From assembly GCA_027489245.1 (NCBI GenBank), contig JAIYAC010000010.1, positions 1 to 64,000 of the forward strand: 64,000 nucleotides of DNA. Reading direction: 5' to 3'. The position numbers and the translations under genes were made by a program. The stretch is from Neisseriaceae bacterium. Its GTDB lineage: Bacteria; Pseudomonadota; Gammaproteobacteria; Burkholderiales; Chromobacteriaceae. Every line of letters begins with the position of its first letter. Within the stretch, counting starts at the first letter, position 1. Below the pieces are notes generated by a model. It was not told the origin of the DNA. It did no database searches and saw only the letters and a list, made by a program, of their open reading frames with translations. Shown here one piece after another: positions 19,201-28,222 of this stretch.

Positions 19201-20502
19201 CTAGCGGGCCCAGGATTGTGGATTGATGGGTCTGCCCAGATAGCGCAGCTCGAAGTAAAGGCCGGTTTCGCCGCTTTCCATCGTGCCGCTGGTACCCAGT
19301 ACGTCACCCGCCTTCACGCCGGCGCCGTTACCACGGGCCATGGCCGAGAAGCCGGTATACACGGTGAGGTAGTTGCCACCGTGGTCGATAATCATGGCGT
19401 TGCCAAAGCCGCGCAGCCAGTCAGCATAGACTACCGTGCCATCGGCGACAACGCGCACCGGTGTGCCCGGCGCGGTGCGGATATACAGGCCTTTCCAGCT
19501 ATTGCCTTCCCCGCGTGCGGCACCAAAGCGGCCGGCGATTTCTCCGGATACCGGCAGCTTCATGCGCCCTTGCAGGCTCTTGAAAGCACGGCCGGATGCA
19601 CTGCCGTCGACCACTTCGTCCACCCGCTCCACGGCGGGCTGCTTGGGCGCTGGCGGTGGTTTCTTGCCTTGTTTCTTGGCCTCGGCTACTTGCTGGCGGC
19701 GTTTTTCTGCGGCCAACCTGGCCGCTTCTTCGCGCGCTTTCTTGGCGGCGGCAGCTTTCTTGATGGCTTCCTGGCGGCGGCGTTCGATTTCGGCATTAAT
19801 GCGCGCAATCAGCACCGTCAGTTGTTTTTCGTCTTCTTTTAGCTGTTGCAGGCGGGTTTGCTGGGCGCGGATGCTGGCATCCAGCTGGCTGACCTGCACC
19901 TGGCGCTGGTTCTTGGCGGCTTCGATGCGGCGCTTTTGCTGTACCTTCTCGGCCGACATGCGCCCCAGGCGTACCAGCTCGTCTTCCAGGCGCTCGGTAA
20001 TGGCCTGCAGCTGAATTTCTTGGTCGCGCAGCCTGGCGATGAGTTCCTGCTGCGCGCGCGAAATATGGGTGTAGTAGGTGAGGTCGCGGCTGGCCTGGTT
20101 CGGGTCGCCCTGGTTCAGCATCAGGTTCATGGCGTCGTGCTGGCCACGCTTGTAGGTACTGGCCAGCAGCTTGCCCACGCGCTGGCGCGTTTCGGCCACC
20201 TTCATGCGGATGCCCAAGAGCTCGGCCTGGTACTGCTCCAGCTGGCTGCTGGAGTTGCCCTGTTTTTGCTCCAGCGCATTCAGGGCTTCGTGGGTGGCTT
20301 CGAGGGCTTCTTCGGACTGGGCAATGGCGCTGGCGGTTTGCTGGCGTGCAGCTTCTTTCTGCGCAATGTCTTGCTGCAGGGTGGTAATGGCTTTGCGCAC
20401 GCTTTGCAGATCCTGCTGCGGGGCAGCAGGATCCAGCGCTTTGCTGGCAGGGGCCGCGTTCACGGCCCCTGCCAGCAGGGTCAGGCACAGCAGTTTTTTC
20501 AC
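19201..20502 (-). CDS. envC: EnvC-like murein hydrolase activator (degenerate M23/LytM)
   Basis: 433 aa with a signal peptide and a long coiled coil (about residues 30-250, rich in Q/E/K/A heptads). A Lys/Ala/Arg-rich linker leads to a C-terminal LytM domain (GRFGAARGEGNSWKGLYIRTAPGTPV...NAMIIDHGGNYLTVYTG...). The zinc ligands of active LytM enzymes are replaced (WKGLYI and LYFELRY where HxxxD and HxH would sit). It is therefore probably an activator of amidases during division, like EnvC. It overlaps the gpmI stop by 4 bp and precedes ctpA, so gpmI-envC-ctpA is likely one transcript. Confidence 0.9.
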   Translation of the reverse strand: MKKLLCLTLLAGAVNAAPASKALDPAAPQQDLQSVRKAITTLQQDIAQKEAARQQTASAIAQSEEALEATHEALNALEQKQGNSSSQLEQYQAELLGIRMKVAETRQRVGKLLASTYKRGQHDAMNLMLNQGDPNQASRDLTYYTHISRAQQELIARLRDQEIQLQAITERLEDELVRLGRMSAEKVQQKRRIEAAKNQRQVQVSQLDASIRAQQTRLQQLKEDEKQLTVLIARINAEIERRRQEAIKKAAAAKKAREEAARLAAEKRRQQVAEAKKQGKKPPPAPKQPAVERVDEVVDGSASGRAFKSLQGRMKLPVSGEIAGRFGAARGEGNSWKGLYIRTAPGTPVRVVADGTVVYADWLRGFGNAMIIDHGGNYLTVYTGFSAMARGNGAGVKAGDVLGTSGTMESGETGLYFELRYLGRPINPQSWAR

Positions 20503-22025
20503 TGGAACGCAATCAGCGATTGGCCGGTCATTTCGGCCGGTTGGTCAAGGCCCATCATGGCCAGCAGCGATGGGGCGATATCACGCAGCGCGCCGCCATC
20601 CTTGATGCTGGCAGGGCGGCCAACGTACAGGAACGGCACTTTTTGCAGGGTGTGCTGGGTATGCGGCTGGTGGTTGGCGCTATCGAACATCTGCTCGCAG
20701 TTACCGTGGTCGGCGGTGATGAGCACTTCGCCACCGGCTGCCAGCATGGCGTCCACGCAGCGTTGCACGCAGCTATCCAGCGCCTCGACTGCTTTCACGG
20801 CGGCGGCAAACACACCGGAGTGGCCCACCATGTCGCCGTTGGCGTAGTTGCAGATAATGGCCGCGTACTGGCCGCTTTCGATGGCGGCGACGATCTTGTC
20901 GGTCACTTCCGGCGCGTTCATTTCCGGCTGCAGGTCGTAAGTGGCCACTTTGGGCGACGGCACCAGGATACGGTCTTCGCCCGGGTAGACCTGCTCTTCG
21001 CCACCGTTGAAGAAGTAGGTCACGTGCGGGTATTTCTCGGTTTCGGCAATGCGCAGCTGCTTCAGCCCCAGGCCGGCCAGGTATTCGCCCAGACCGTTGC
21101 TGATTTTTTGCGGCGCATAGGCCACCGGGTGTTTGTACGCTTCGCCGTAGCTGGTGAGGCTGGTGTACAGCGCAAACTTGGGCTGGCGTACGGCAAAGCC
21201 GTCGAAGGCGGGGTCGGTCAGCGCGCTGGTGAGCTGGCGGGCGCGGTCGGCGCGGAAGTTCATGAACACGGCGACGTCGCCGTCCAGCATCTTCAGCGGT
21301 TCGCCGATGACGGTAGGTTTCACGAACTCGTCGTTTTCGTCACGGGCGTAGGCGTCGGCCAGGGCCTGCAGGGCGGTGGCAGCGTGGAATTCACCTTCGC
21401 CTTCTACCACGGCGCGGTAGGCGCCTGCCATGCGTTCCCAGCGCTTGTCGCGGTCCATGGCCCAGTAGCGGCCGGTCACGCTGGCCACGCGGGCGTGCGG
21501 GCAGCTGGCCAGTACGTCCTGCAGGCGCTGCAGGTAGATTTCGGCGCTGCGCGGCGGGGTGTCGCGGCCATCCAGGAAGGCATGGACGGCGATGCGGCCA
21601 ACCCCGGCGGCTTCGGCTGCACGGATCAGCGCAAAAATATGGTTTTCGTGGCTATGTACACCGCCGTCGGACTGCAGACCCATCAGGTGCAGGGTGCTGT
21701 TATTGGCTTTGGCGGCGGCAATGGCTTGGGACAGCACCGGGTTGCTGGCAAAGGTACCGGCTTCGATGTCGCAATCGATGCGGCTGATGTCCTGCTGCAC
21801 GATGCGGCCCGCGCCGATGTTCAAGTGGCCCACTTCCGAGTTGCCGAACTGGCCGCCGGGCAGACCGACATTGTGTTCGGAGGCATCGATGGTGCCGTAG
21901 GGGTAGCGCGATTTCAGCGCGTCCCAGTGCGGGGTGTTGGCCGCCAGAATGGCGTTGTCGTCGCCTTCCAGGCGGTGGCCGAAGCCGTCAAGAATCAGCA
22001 GTAGAACGGGCGTTACCTTGCTCAT
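20499..22025 (-). CDS. gpmI: 2,3-bisphosphoglycerate-independent phosphoglycerate mutase
   Basis: Interconverts 3- and 2-phosphoglycerate in the cytoplasm. 508 aa, the family length. Landmarks are LLLILDGFG (metal-binding Asp), GNSEVGHLNIGAGR (phosphorylated Ser), SDGGVHSH, HAFLDGRDTPP and TADHGNCE. I took ATG 22025 (MSKVTPVLL) rather than an upstream start whose extra residues do not look like protein. First gene of the probable gpmI-envC-ctpA operon. Confidence 0.95.
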   Translation of the reverse strand: MSKVTPVLLLILDGFGHRLEGDDNAILAANTPHWDALKSRYPYGTIDASEHNVGLPGGQFGNSEVGHLNIGAGRIVQQDISRIDCDIEAGTFASNPVLSQAIAAAKANNSTLHLMGLQSDGGVHSHENHIFALIRAAEAAGVGRIAVHAFLDGRDTPPRSAEIYLQRLQDVLASCPHARVASVTGRYWAMDRDKRWERMAGAYRAVVEGEGEFHAATALQALADAYARDENDEFVKPTVIGEPLKMLDGDVAVFMNFRADRARQLTSALTDPAFDGFAVRQPKFALYTSLTSYGEAYKHPVAYAPQKISNGLGEYLAGLGLKQLRIAETEKYPHVTYFFNGGEEQVYPGEDRILVPSPKVATYDLQPEMNAPEVTDKIVAAIESGQYAAIICNYANGDMVGHSGVFAAAVKAVEALDSCVQRCVDAMLAAGGEVLITADHGNCEQMFDSANHQPHTQHTLQKVPFLYVGRPASIKDGGALRDIAPSLLAMMGLDQPAEMTGQSLIAFQ

Positions 22026-22178
22026 ATGTCTTCCGTGCGGGCAAATATCGGGTGGTGCATGCAGGCCAGGCTGCATACCTGTCTGACAAAGATAGTATTG
22101 TATCGCGCCTTGCCTGTCAGCGCCGAGCCGCACGGCTGTTGGTAGCCGGCACCCTACACGGTGCGCCGGCTGCCGGAT

Positions 22179-22628
22179 TTAGCGGTTTTTCTTGCGCCGT
22201 ATATAGAGTGTCTTGTGGACCTTGGCGACCAGCTCGCCCTGGCTGTCCAGCACGTCTACTTCCAGCTCGGGCAGGTATTTTTCACCGCTGGCGGTGGCGC
22301 TGCGGACTTCGTCCAGCCAGCCATCGTGCAGCTGGAAGCGCGCGGTAACCACGCCTTTGCCTGGCTTCACGTAGTCCACCCGGCCAGCCTTGTCCCAGAC
22401 GATGTAGTCATTGCCCAGGTTTTTCAGCGTCATCAGCATGAAGAAGGGGTCGGTCATGGCGTACAGGCTGCCGCCGAAGTGCACGCCCACGTAGTTGCGG
22501 TTGGTCAGGCCCAGGCGCAGGCGGACTTCTACCTGTTTCCAGTCTGGCGCAATGCGCGCCACCTTGATGCCAGCGCCCCAGAACGGGGGCCACAAGTTGA
22601 ATACGGTTTTGGCGAGGCGATGGTTCAT
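22179..22628 (-). CDS. DUF4442 (hot-dog fold thioesterase-like) protein
   Basis: 149 aa with the DUF4442 pattern: an N-terminal WPPFWGAGIKV, then VEVRLRLGLTNRNYVGVHFGGSLYAMTDPFFMLMTLKNLG. The HFGGSLYAMTD segment corresponds to the HGG-helix of hot-dog thioesterases. Likely acts on acyl-CoA or acyl-ACP, but no member is firmly characterised. Single gene between gpmI and xseA. Confidence 0.8.
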   Translation of the reverse strand: MNHRLAKTVFNLWPPFWGAGIKVARIAPDWKQVEVRLRLGLTNRNYVGVHFGGSLYAMTDPFFMLMTLKNLGNDYIVWDKAGRVDYVKPGKGVVTARFQLHDGWLDEVRSATASGEKYLPELEVDVLDSQGELVAKVHKTLYIRRKKNR

Positions 22629-22771
22629 GTGTGTGTTGTGAAACAGCTGTTTGAATCATGCCATCGTCGGCAATTTGCTGTGGGTCGTCAAGCGCTTGGC
22701 CACCCGACAGGTAGCCAGGCTGTGGCCAGGGCCAGGGCCTGCGCCTCAGCAAGAAATAGTGTTAACAGGCC

Positions 22772-24145
22772 CTAGAACGGCAGCTCGCTTTGTGTGCCGT
22801 GCAGGGGTTCGATACGCGCCCCGGTGACACCTTCGGCCAGGTGAATCTGTACATGCTCGCCAAACTGCAGCTCGCCTGGCGAGCGCACTACCTGCCCGAC
22901 GGCGTTTTGCACGATGGCGTAGCCGCGTGCCAGTACGGCCTCCGGGTTCATGGCCAGCAGGGTCGCTTCCAGCCGGCCCAGTGCCAGCGTGCTGTGCGCC
23001 AGGCGCTGGTGAATGGTGGCCTGCAGTGCCTGCGCCTGGTGCTGTAGCCCGGCTTGCTGGCGACGGATATCGGGCCGCTGCCGCTGCAGCCGGTGCTGCA
23101 GGCTGCCGATGCGCCAGCCTCGCTGCTGCAGGCCTTGCTGCAGGCTGCGCTGCAGGCGGGCTTCCAGCTGTTGCAGGCTGGCTTGCTGGCGGCGCAGCCT
23201 GTCGCCGGGGTGTTGTAGGCGGCGTGCCAGGTAGTCCAGGCGCTGGGTTTTGTCGGTAAGCAGGCGGCCCAGCGCGCGCGCCAAATGGCGGCGTGTCAGG
23301 TCTAGCTGCTGCTGCATGGCATCGCGGCTGGGCGAGACCATTTCGGCAGCCGCAGTCGGGGTAGGCGCGCGGCGGTCGGCCACGAAGTCGGCAATGGTAA
23401 AGTCGGTTTCATGCCCCACGCCGCTGACCACGGGCAGGGTGCTGGCGGCGATGGCGCGGGCTACCGGCTCTTCGTTAAACGCCCACAAGTCTTCGATACT
23501 GCCACCGCCACGGCACACGATCAGCACGTCTACCTCGTTGCGGCGGTTGGCCGCATGAATGGCTGCAGCGATCTGCTGCGCCGCAGTCTGCCCTTGTACC
23601 TGGCAGGGGTAGAGGACAACTTCGATGGATGGCATGCGCCGGCGCAGCGTGGTTACCACGTCGCGTAGCGCAGCGGCGGCGGGGGAGGTGACAATGCCGA
23701 CACGGCGCGGGTTGGCCGGGATGGCTTGCTTGCGCTGATTGTCGAACAATCCTTCTTTTTCCAGCTGCGCCTTCAGGCGCTCGTAAGCCTCGTACAGCCG
23801 GCCCAGGCCCGCCGAGCGCATGCTGTCGACGTTGATCTGGTAGTCGCCCCTGGCCTCGTACAAGGTCACCGTGCCGCGCAGCTCTACCTGCATGCCTTCT
23901 TGCAGGCGAAAACCCAATGCGGCCAACTTGTTACGGAACATGACGCAGCGCACCTGCGCCCCGGCATCTTTCAGCGAAAAATAGCCATGGCCGGAAGCAG
24001 CCAGTGTCAGGTTGGAAATTTCGCCCCCTATCCACATGGGCGGCAAGCCGCTTTCCAGCAGGTCACGGGCCATACGGTTGAGCGAGCTGACGCTGATGAC
24101 GTCGTTTTGTGATGCGCCGAAAAACATGCTTGTCAAGTCATCCAC
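22772..24145 (-). CDS. xseA: Exodeoxyribonuclease VII large subunit
   Basis: With XseB it degrades single-stranded DNA from both ends. The N-terminal OB fold (ISVSSLNRMARDLLESGLPPMWIGGEISNLTLAASGHGYFSLKD) and the catalytic core (VGIVTSPAAAALRDVVTTLRRR, CRGGGSIEDLWAFNEE, GVGHETDFTIADFVADRRAPTPTAAAE) are intact. They are followed by a long Gln/Leu/Arg coiled coil. Start is uncertain: GTG at 24145 gives 457 aa, ATG at 24127 gives 451; neither has a good Shine-Dalgarno. xseB is not adjacent. Confidence 0.94.
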   Translation of the reverse strand: MDDLTSMFFGASQNDVISVSSLNRMARDLLESGLPPMWIGGEISNLTLAASGHGYFSLKDAGAQVRCVMFRNKLAALGFRLQEGMQVELRGTVTLYEARGDYQINVDSMRSAGLGRLYEAYERLKAQLEKEGLFDNQRKQAIPANPRRVGIVTSPAAAALRDVVTTLRRRMPSIEVVLYPCQVQGQTAAQQIAAAIHAANRRNEVDVLIVCRGGGSIEDLWAFNEEPVARAIAASTLPVVSGVGHETDFTIADFVADRRAPTPTAAAEMVSPSRDAMQQQLDLTRRHLARALGRLLTDKTQRLDYLARRLQHPGDRLRRQQASLQQLEARLQRSLQQGLQQRGWRIGSLQHRLQRQRPDIRRQQAGLQHQAQALQATIHQRLAHSTLALGRLEATLLAMNPEAVLARGYAIVQNAVGQVVRSPGELQFGEHVQIHLAEGVTGARIEPLHGTQSELPF

Positions 24146-24491
24146 AGAGGGGAGTAAAACAAAAACAGGCTGATTGCTTATGCATGCAGCGTGCAGTGGG
24201 GTAAATTGAAAAAATCAAAAACCTTTAAAAACAATGCCTTAGTTCTGCCGTGTAATTTGTGTGCAATGTAGCAGCAGGCTTGTTTTTACAAGGGGATAGG
24301 CAGTTGCTCCGGCTTCATCCACAGAGTTATCCACAGCTTTTGTGGATGCTTGGTAAAAGCCTAGAAAAAATCGACACTTAGCGCCATAACTTGGGACAAT
24401 GTCTCACCTGCGGTGGTGATGCAATCGTGTTGCGCCACTGCCGCCTACCCGATAAAGTTTAACGCTTGCTCAATCAAGGGAGAATCCCCTC
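24146..24491. other. Intergenic region xseA-exbB with DnaA-box-like sites
   Basis: 346 bp with no gene. It is strikingly AT-rich at 24150-24290. It contains one perfect DnaA box TTATCCACA at 24327-24335 and two near matches within 25 bp (CATCCACA at about 24316, TGTGGATG at about 24341 in the other direction). A further TCATCCACA lies at the xseA start (about 24138). It probably also contains the divergent promoters for xseA and exbB. Confidence 0.55.
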
Positions 24492-25103
24492 GTGCTGTCT
24501 ATCATTGAAGCCGCTGGCTGGCCGATCTGGACCATCATTATCGCTTCCGTTATCTCCCTCACCATTACCATCGAGCGCTTTTACAGCCTGCGCGGCGCAC
24601 TGGTGGTGCCCAAAGGTCTGCTGGCGCAAACCCTGCAGCAGCTGCGCCGTGGTGGTGCCAGCCGCGATATGGCCGCCGAGCTGCGCGGGCATTCCCCGCT
24701 GGGGCGCCTGCTGGCTGCCGGCCTGCGCCAGGTCAGCGCATCGCGCGAGGTGATGAAAGAAGCCATCGAAGACGAAGGCCGCATTGTGGCACATGAACTG
24801 GAGCGCTACCTCACCACGCTGGGCACTATTGCCGCCATGTCGCCGCTGCTGGGCCTACTGGGTACCGTGATCGGCATGATCGAGATTTTCGGCTCGCAAT
24901 CGCCCACCGGCACCGACCCGCGCGTGCTGGCGCATGGTATTTCGGTGGCCTTGTACAACACCGCCTTCGGTTTGGTGGTGGCCATCCCCAGCATGATTTT
25001 CTACCGCCACTTCCGCGCCCGCGTGGATGATTTTCTGGTGGAAATGGAAGCCCAGGCCGTGCGTCTGGTAGAGGCCATCCACGGCGACCGCCACGGCGAC
25101 TAG
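24492..25103 (+). CDS. exbB: MotA/TolQ/ExbB proton-channel family protein
   Basis: 203 aa with three transmembrane segments (about residues 10-30, 115-135 and 155-175). It has the conserved SPLLGLLGTVIGMIEIF and GISVALYNTAFGLVVAIPSMIFY stretches of ExbB/TolQ. It forms the proton channel energising TonB-type or related processes with ExbD, encoded 8 bp downstream. Start GTG at 24492. First gene of the exbB-exbD-lpxK-ycaR-kdsB-adk cluster; tonB is not here. Confidence 0.9.
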   Translation: MLSIIEAAGWPIWTIIIASVISLTITIERFYSLRGALVVPKGLLAQTLQQLRRGGASRDMAAELRGHSPLGRLLAAGLRQVSASREVMKEAIEDEGRIVAHELERYLTTLGTIAAMSPLLGLLGTVIGMIEIFGSQSPTGTDPRVLAHGISVALYNTAFGLVVAIPSMIFYRHFRARVDDFLVEMEAQAVRLVEAIHGDRHGD

Positions 25104-25111
25104 GAGCAGGC

Positions 25112-25531
25112 ATGAACTTTCGACGTCGCGGCCAGCGTGAAGAGCCGGAAATCAACTTTATCCCGCTGATCGACCTGCTGCTGGTGATCCTGATCTTCCT
25201 GATGGTGACCACCACCTACTCGCGCTTCTCCGAGCTGCAAGTCAGCCTGCCACAGGCAGAGGGCAAGGCCGAAGAGAAGAAAAGCGCCGAGCTGCGTGTA
25301 GAGGTAAGCCGGGCAGGGGACTATCTGGTCAATGGCAGCCGCCCGGCAGACAAGTCGGTGGCTGCGTTGAGCACGCTGCTGAAAACGCTGGCTAGCGGCA
25401 AGCAGAACCCGGTGGTGATCATCAGTGCCGATGCGCAGGCCACGCACCAGTCGGTGGTGTCGGTGATGGAAGCCGCGCGCTTTGCCGGCCTGTCGCAGCT
25501 TACCTTCTCTACCCAGTCGGTGGCGCCGTGA
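25112..25531 (+). CDS. exbD: Biopolymer transport protein ExbD/TolR family
   Basis: 139 aa: short cytoplasmic N-terminus (RRRGQREEPEINFIPLIDLLLVILIFLMVTT), a single membrane helix with the essential Asp in LIDLLLV, then a periplasmic domain. Partner of the ExbB-like protein upstream. Its stop overlaps the lpxK start by 4 bp, so it is translationally coupled to an LPS gene, a common arrangement in Neisseriales. Confidence 0.9.
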   Translation: MNFRRRGQREEPEINFIPLIDLLLVILIFLMVTTTYSRFSELQVSLPQAEGKAEEKKSAELRVEVSRAGDYLVNGSRPADKSVAALSTLLKTLASGKQNPVVIISADAQATHQSVVSVMEAARFAGLSQLTFSTQSVAP

Positions 25532-26544
25532 GCCGGCTGGAACAGCACTGGTACCGCCCTGTCTGGTGGATGACAGCCCTTCTGGCCCTGCCCGAAGGGC
25601 TGTTTGCCCTGTTGGCCGCCCTGCGCCGGCTGTTATACCGCAGCGGCCTGAAAACCGTGACCACCTTGCCGGTGCCGGTGGTGATTATCGGCAATATCAA
25701 CGTGGGCGGCGTGGGCAAGACGCCACTCACCGAAACCCTGCTGCGCGACTTTGCCGCACTCGGGGTCAAGGCGGGGGTAATCAGCCGCGGTTACGGGGGC
25801 AGCCATACTGCCGCCACGCTGGTGTCGGCCCACACGCCCGCCAGCCTGGTGGGGGATGAGCCTTTGCTGCTGGCCGCCACCGGCGCGCCTGTCGCGGTAG
25901 GGCGAGATCGCATCGCTGCCGCACGCCTGCTGCTGCAGCATCACCCGGACCTGGACCTGATCCTGAGCGACGATGGCCTGCAGCACTATGCTTTGGGGCG
26001 GGCGCTGGAAATCGTGGTGCTGGATGGCGAGCGCGGTCTGGGTAATGGCCACCTGTTGCCGGCCGGCCCCCTGCGCGAAGCCCCCTCGCGCCTGCACAGC
26101 GTGGACGCGCTGGTGGTGAATGGCGGCCAGGCGGGCACGCCGGCCTTGCCCGCGGGCGTGCCGGTGTTTCGCCAGACCCTGGCGCCCGGTGCCTTTTACC
26201 GTGCGGCCAACCCTGCCGACACCCGCCAGGCGCAGGACTTTGCCGCGGAGCGCGTGGTGGCGCTGGCCGGTATCGGCAACCCGCAGCGCTTTTTTGACAC
26301 CCTGTTGCGCCTGGGCGTGACCTTGCAGCGCAGCATCGCTCTGCCAGACCACTACCCGCTAGCAGCAGCCGACCTGCCGCAAGACGCCGACGCCGTGATT
26401 ATTACCGCCAAGGACGCGGTCAAGTTGCAGTGCGTCAATCATGCTAGACTATGGATTCTGCCCGTGGCCGCGCGGCTGGAGCCCGATCTGGCCCCGTGGA
26501 TACTGTCCCGACTGAAAGAAACAAATGGACGCAAAATTTCTTGA
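25528..26544 (+). CDS. lpxK: Tetraacyldisaccharide 4'-kinase
   Basis: Phosphorylates the lipid A precursor disaccharide-1-phosphate at the 4' position, at the inner membrane. 338 aa with an N-terminal hydrophobic anchor and the family P-loop [21 protein letters not shown], then [16 protein letters not shown] and [43 protein letters not shown] start at 25528, overlapping exbD. The 3' end overlaps the next gene by 20 bp. Confidence 0.95.
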   Translation: MSRLEQHWYRPVWWMTALLALPEGLFALLAALRRLLYRSGLKTVTTLPVPVVIIGNINVGGVGKTPLTETLLRDFAALGVKAGVISRGYGGSHTAATLVSAHTPASLVGDEPLLLAATGAPVAVGRDRIAAARLLLQHHPDLDLILSDDGLQHYALGRALEIVVLDGERGLGNGHLLPAGPLREAPSRLHSVDALVVNGGQAGTPALPAGVPVFRQTLAPGAFYRAANPADTRQAQDFAAERVVALAGIGNPQRFFDTLLRLGVTLQRSIALPDHYPLAAADLPQDADAVIITAKDAVKLQCVNHARLWILPVAARLEPDLAPWILSRLKETNGRKIS

Positions 26545-26707
26545 AATTCTGGTTTGCCCGCTGTGCAAAGGCCCGCTGCATCTGGACAAAGCCAAGCAGG
26601 AGCTGATCTGCAAGGGCGACCGCCTGGCTTACCCTATCCGTGACGGCATCCCCATGATGCTGGAAAGCGAAGCCCGCGAGCTGGCACCCGAGGAAGAAGT
26701 GCAATGA
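26525..26707 (+). CDS. ycaR: Trm112/YcaR family small protein
   Basis: 60-aa protein [20 protein letters not shown]...[12 protein letters not shown], with one CxxC pair and a single later Cys, as in bacterial Trm112-like YcaR proteins. YcaR genes nearly always sit between lpxK and kdsB, as here. Molecular role in bacteria is unsettled. It overlaps lpxK by 20 bp and kdsB by 4 bp. Confidence 0.92.
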   Translation: MDAKFLEILVCPLCKGPLHLDKAKQELICKGDRLAYPIRDGIPMMLESEARELAPEEEVQ

Positions 26708-27474
26708 GCGGTTTCCTGGTGGTGATTCCCGCGCGGCTGTCATCCAGCCGCCTGCCGGAAAAGCCGCTGGCCGATATCGGTGGTAAACCGATGGTGGTGC
26801 GCGTTGCCGAGCGTGCCGCGCAGTCGGCCGCCAGCCGCGTGATCGTGGCTACCGACCACCCGCGCATTGTGGACGCCTGCCGCGCACACGGCGTGGAGGT
26901 GGTGCTGACCCGTGCCGACCACCCTAGCGGTACCGACCGCCTGGCCGAAGTGGCCAGCCTGCTGGTACTGCCAGACAACGCGGTAGTGGTAAACGTGCAG
27001 GGCGACGAGCCGCTGATCGACCCGGCGTTGATCGACGCCCTGGCCGCACAAATGCAGGATGGCGCGCTGCCCATGGCGACGCTGGCGCACGCCATCCACA
27101 GTGCAGAAGACATGTTCAACCCGAACGTGGTGAAGGTCGTGGTGAACAAACAGGGGCGGGCGCTGTATTTCAGCCGCGCGGCCATCCCGTTTGCCCGTGA
27201 CGCCTTCGCAGCCGACCGCAGCACCCTGCCGGCCGGCTTGCCGGTGTACCGCCACATCGGCATGTACGCCTACCGTGCCAGCCTGCTGCATACCTATAGC
27301 CAGCTGGCCCCCGCGCCGCTGGAGCAGTTCGAGGCGCTGGAGCAGCTACGCATGCTGTGGCACGGTTTTGACATTGCGGTTGAATGTGTGGCCGACGCGC
27401 CGCCAGCCGGTGTCGATACACCGGAAGACCTGGCCCGCGTGCGCGCCATCGTTGCGGCCAACCTTTCCGAATAA
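26704..27474 (+). CDS. kdsB: 3-deoxy-manno-octulosonate cytidylyltransferase
   Basis: Activates Kdo with CTP for lipopolysaccharide core synthesis. 256 aa beginning [27 protein letters not shown], the nucleotidyltransferase signature. It also has [13 protein letters not shown] (metal-binding Asp), [19 protein letters not shown] and EQLRML. Its ATGA start overlaps ycaR. The last coding codons include a copy of the abundant 10-mer (about 27456). Confidence 0.96.
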   Translation: MSGFLVVIPARLSSSRLPEKPLADIGGKPMVVRVAERAAQSAASRVIVATDHPRIVDACRAHGVEVVLTRADHPSGTDRLAEVASLLVLPDNAVVVNVQGDEPLIDPALIDALAAQMQDGALPMATLAHAIHSAEDMFNPNVVKVVVNKQGRALYFSRAAIPFARDAFAADRSTLPAGLPVYRHIGMYAYRASLLHTYSQLAPAPLEQFEALEQLRMLWHGFDIAVECVADAPPAGVDTPEDLARVRAIVAANLSE

Positions 27475-27499
27475 CACAACAAGTGAATGATGGGAGTAA

Positions 27500-28159
<660 letters not shown>

Positions 28160-28175
28160 TCGCGCGCATGGCCAC

Positions 28176-28206
28176 AAAAAAAGGCGGGGTGATCCCCGCC
28201 TTTTTT
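28176..28206. terminator. Bidirectional terminator between adk and the HD-GYP gene
   Basis: GGCGGGG and CCCCGCC form a stem flanked by A7 on the left and T6 on the right, serving the convergent adk (plus) and response-regulator (minus) genes. Confidence 0.92.
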
Positions 28207-28222
28207 CATGTTGGTCACCCGC

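Noticed and set aside
24146..24491. Chromosomal origin of replication
   Set aside because: Although DnaA-like boxes and AT-rich DNA are present, there is no dnaA, dnaN, gidA or parAB nearby; kept only as a DnaA-box cluster.
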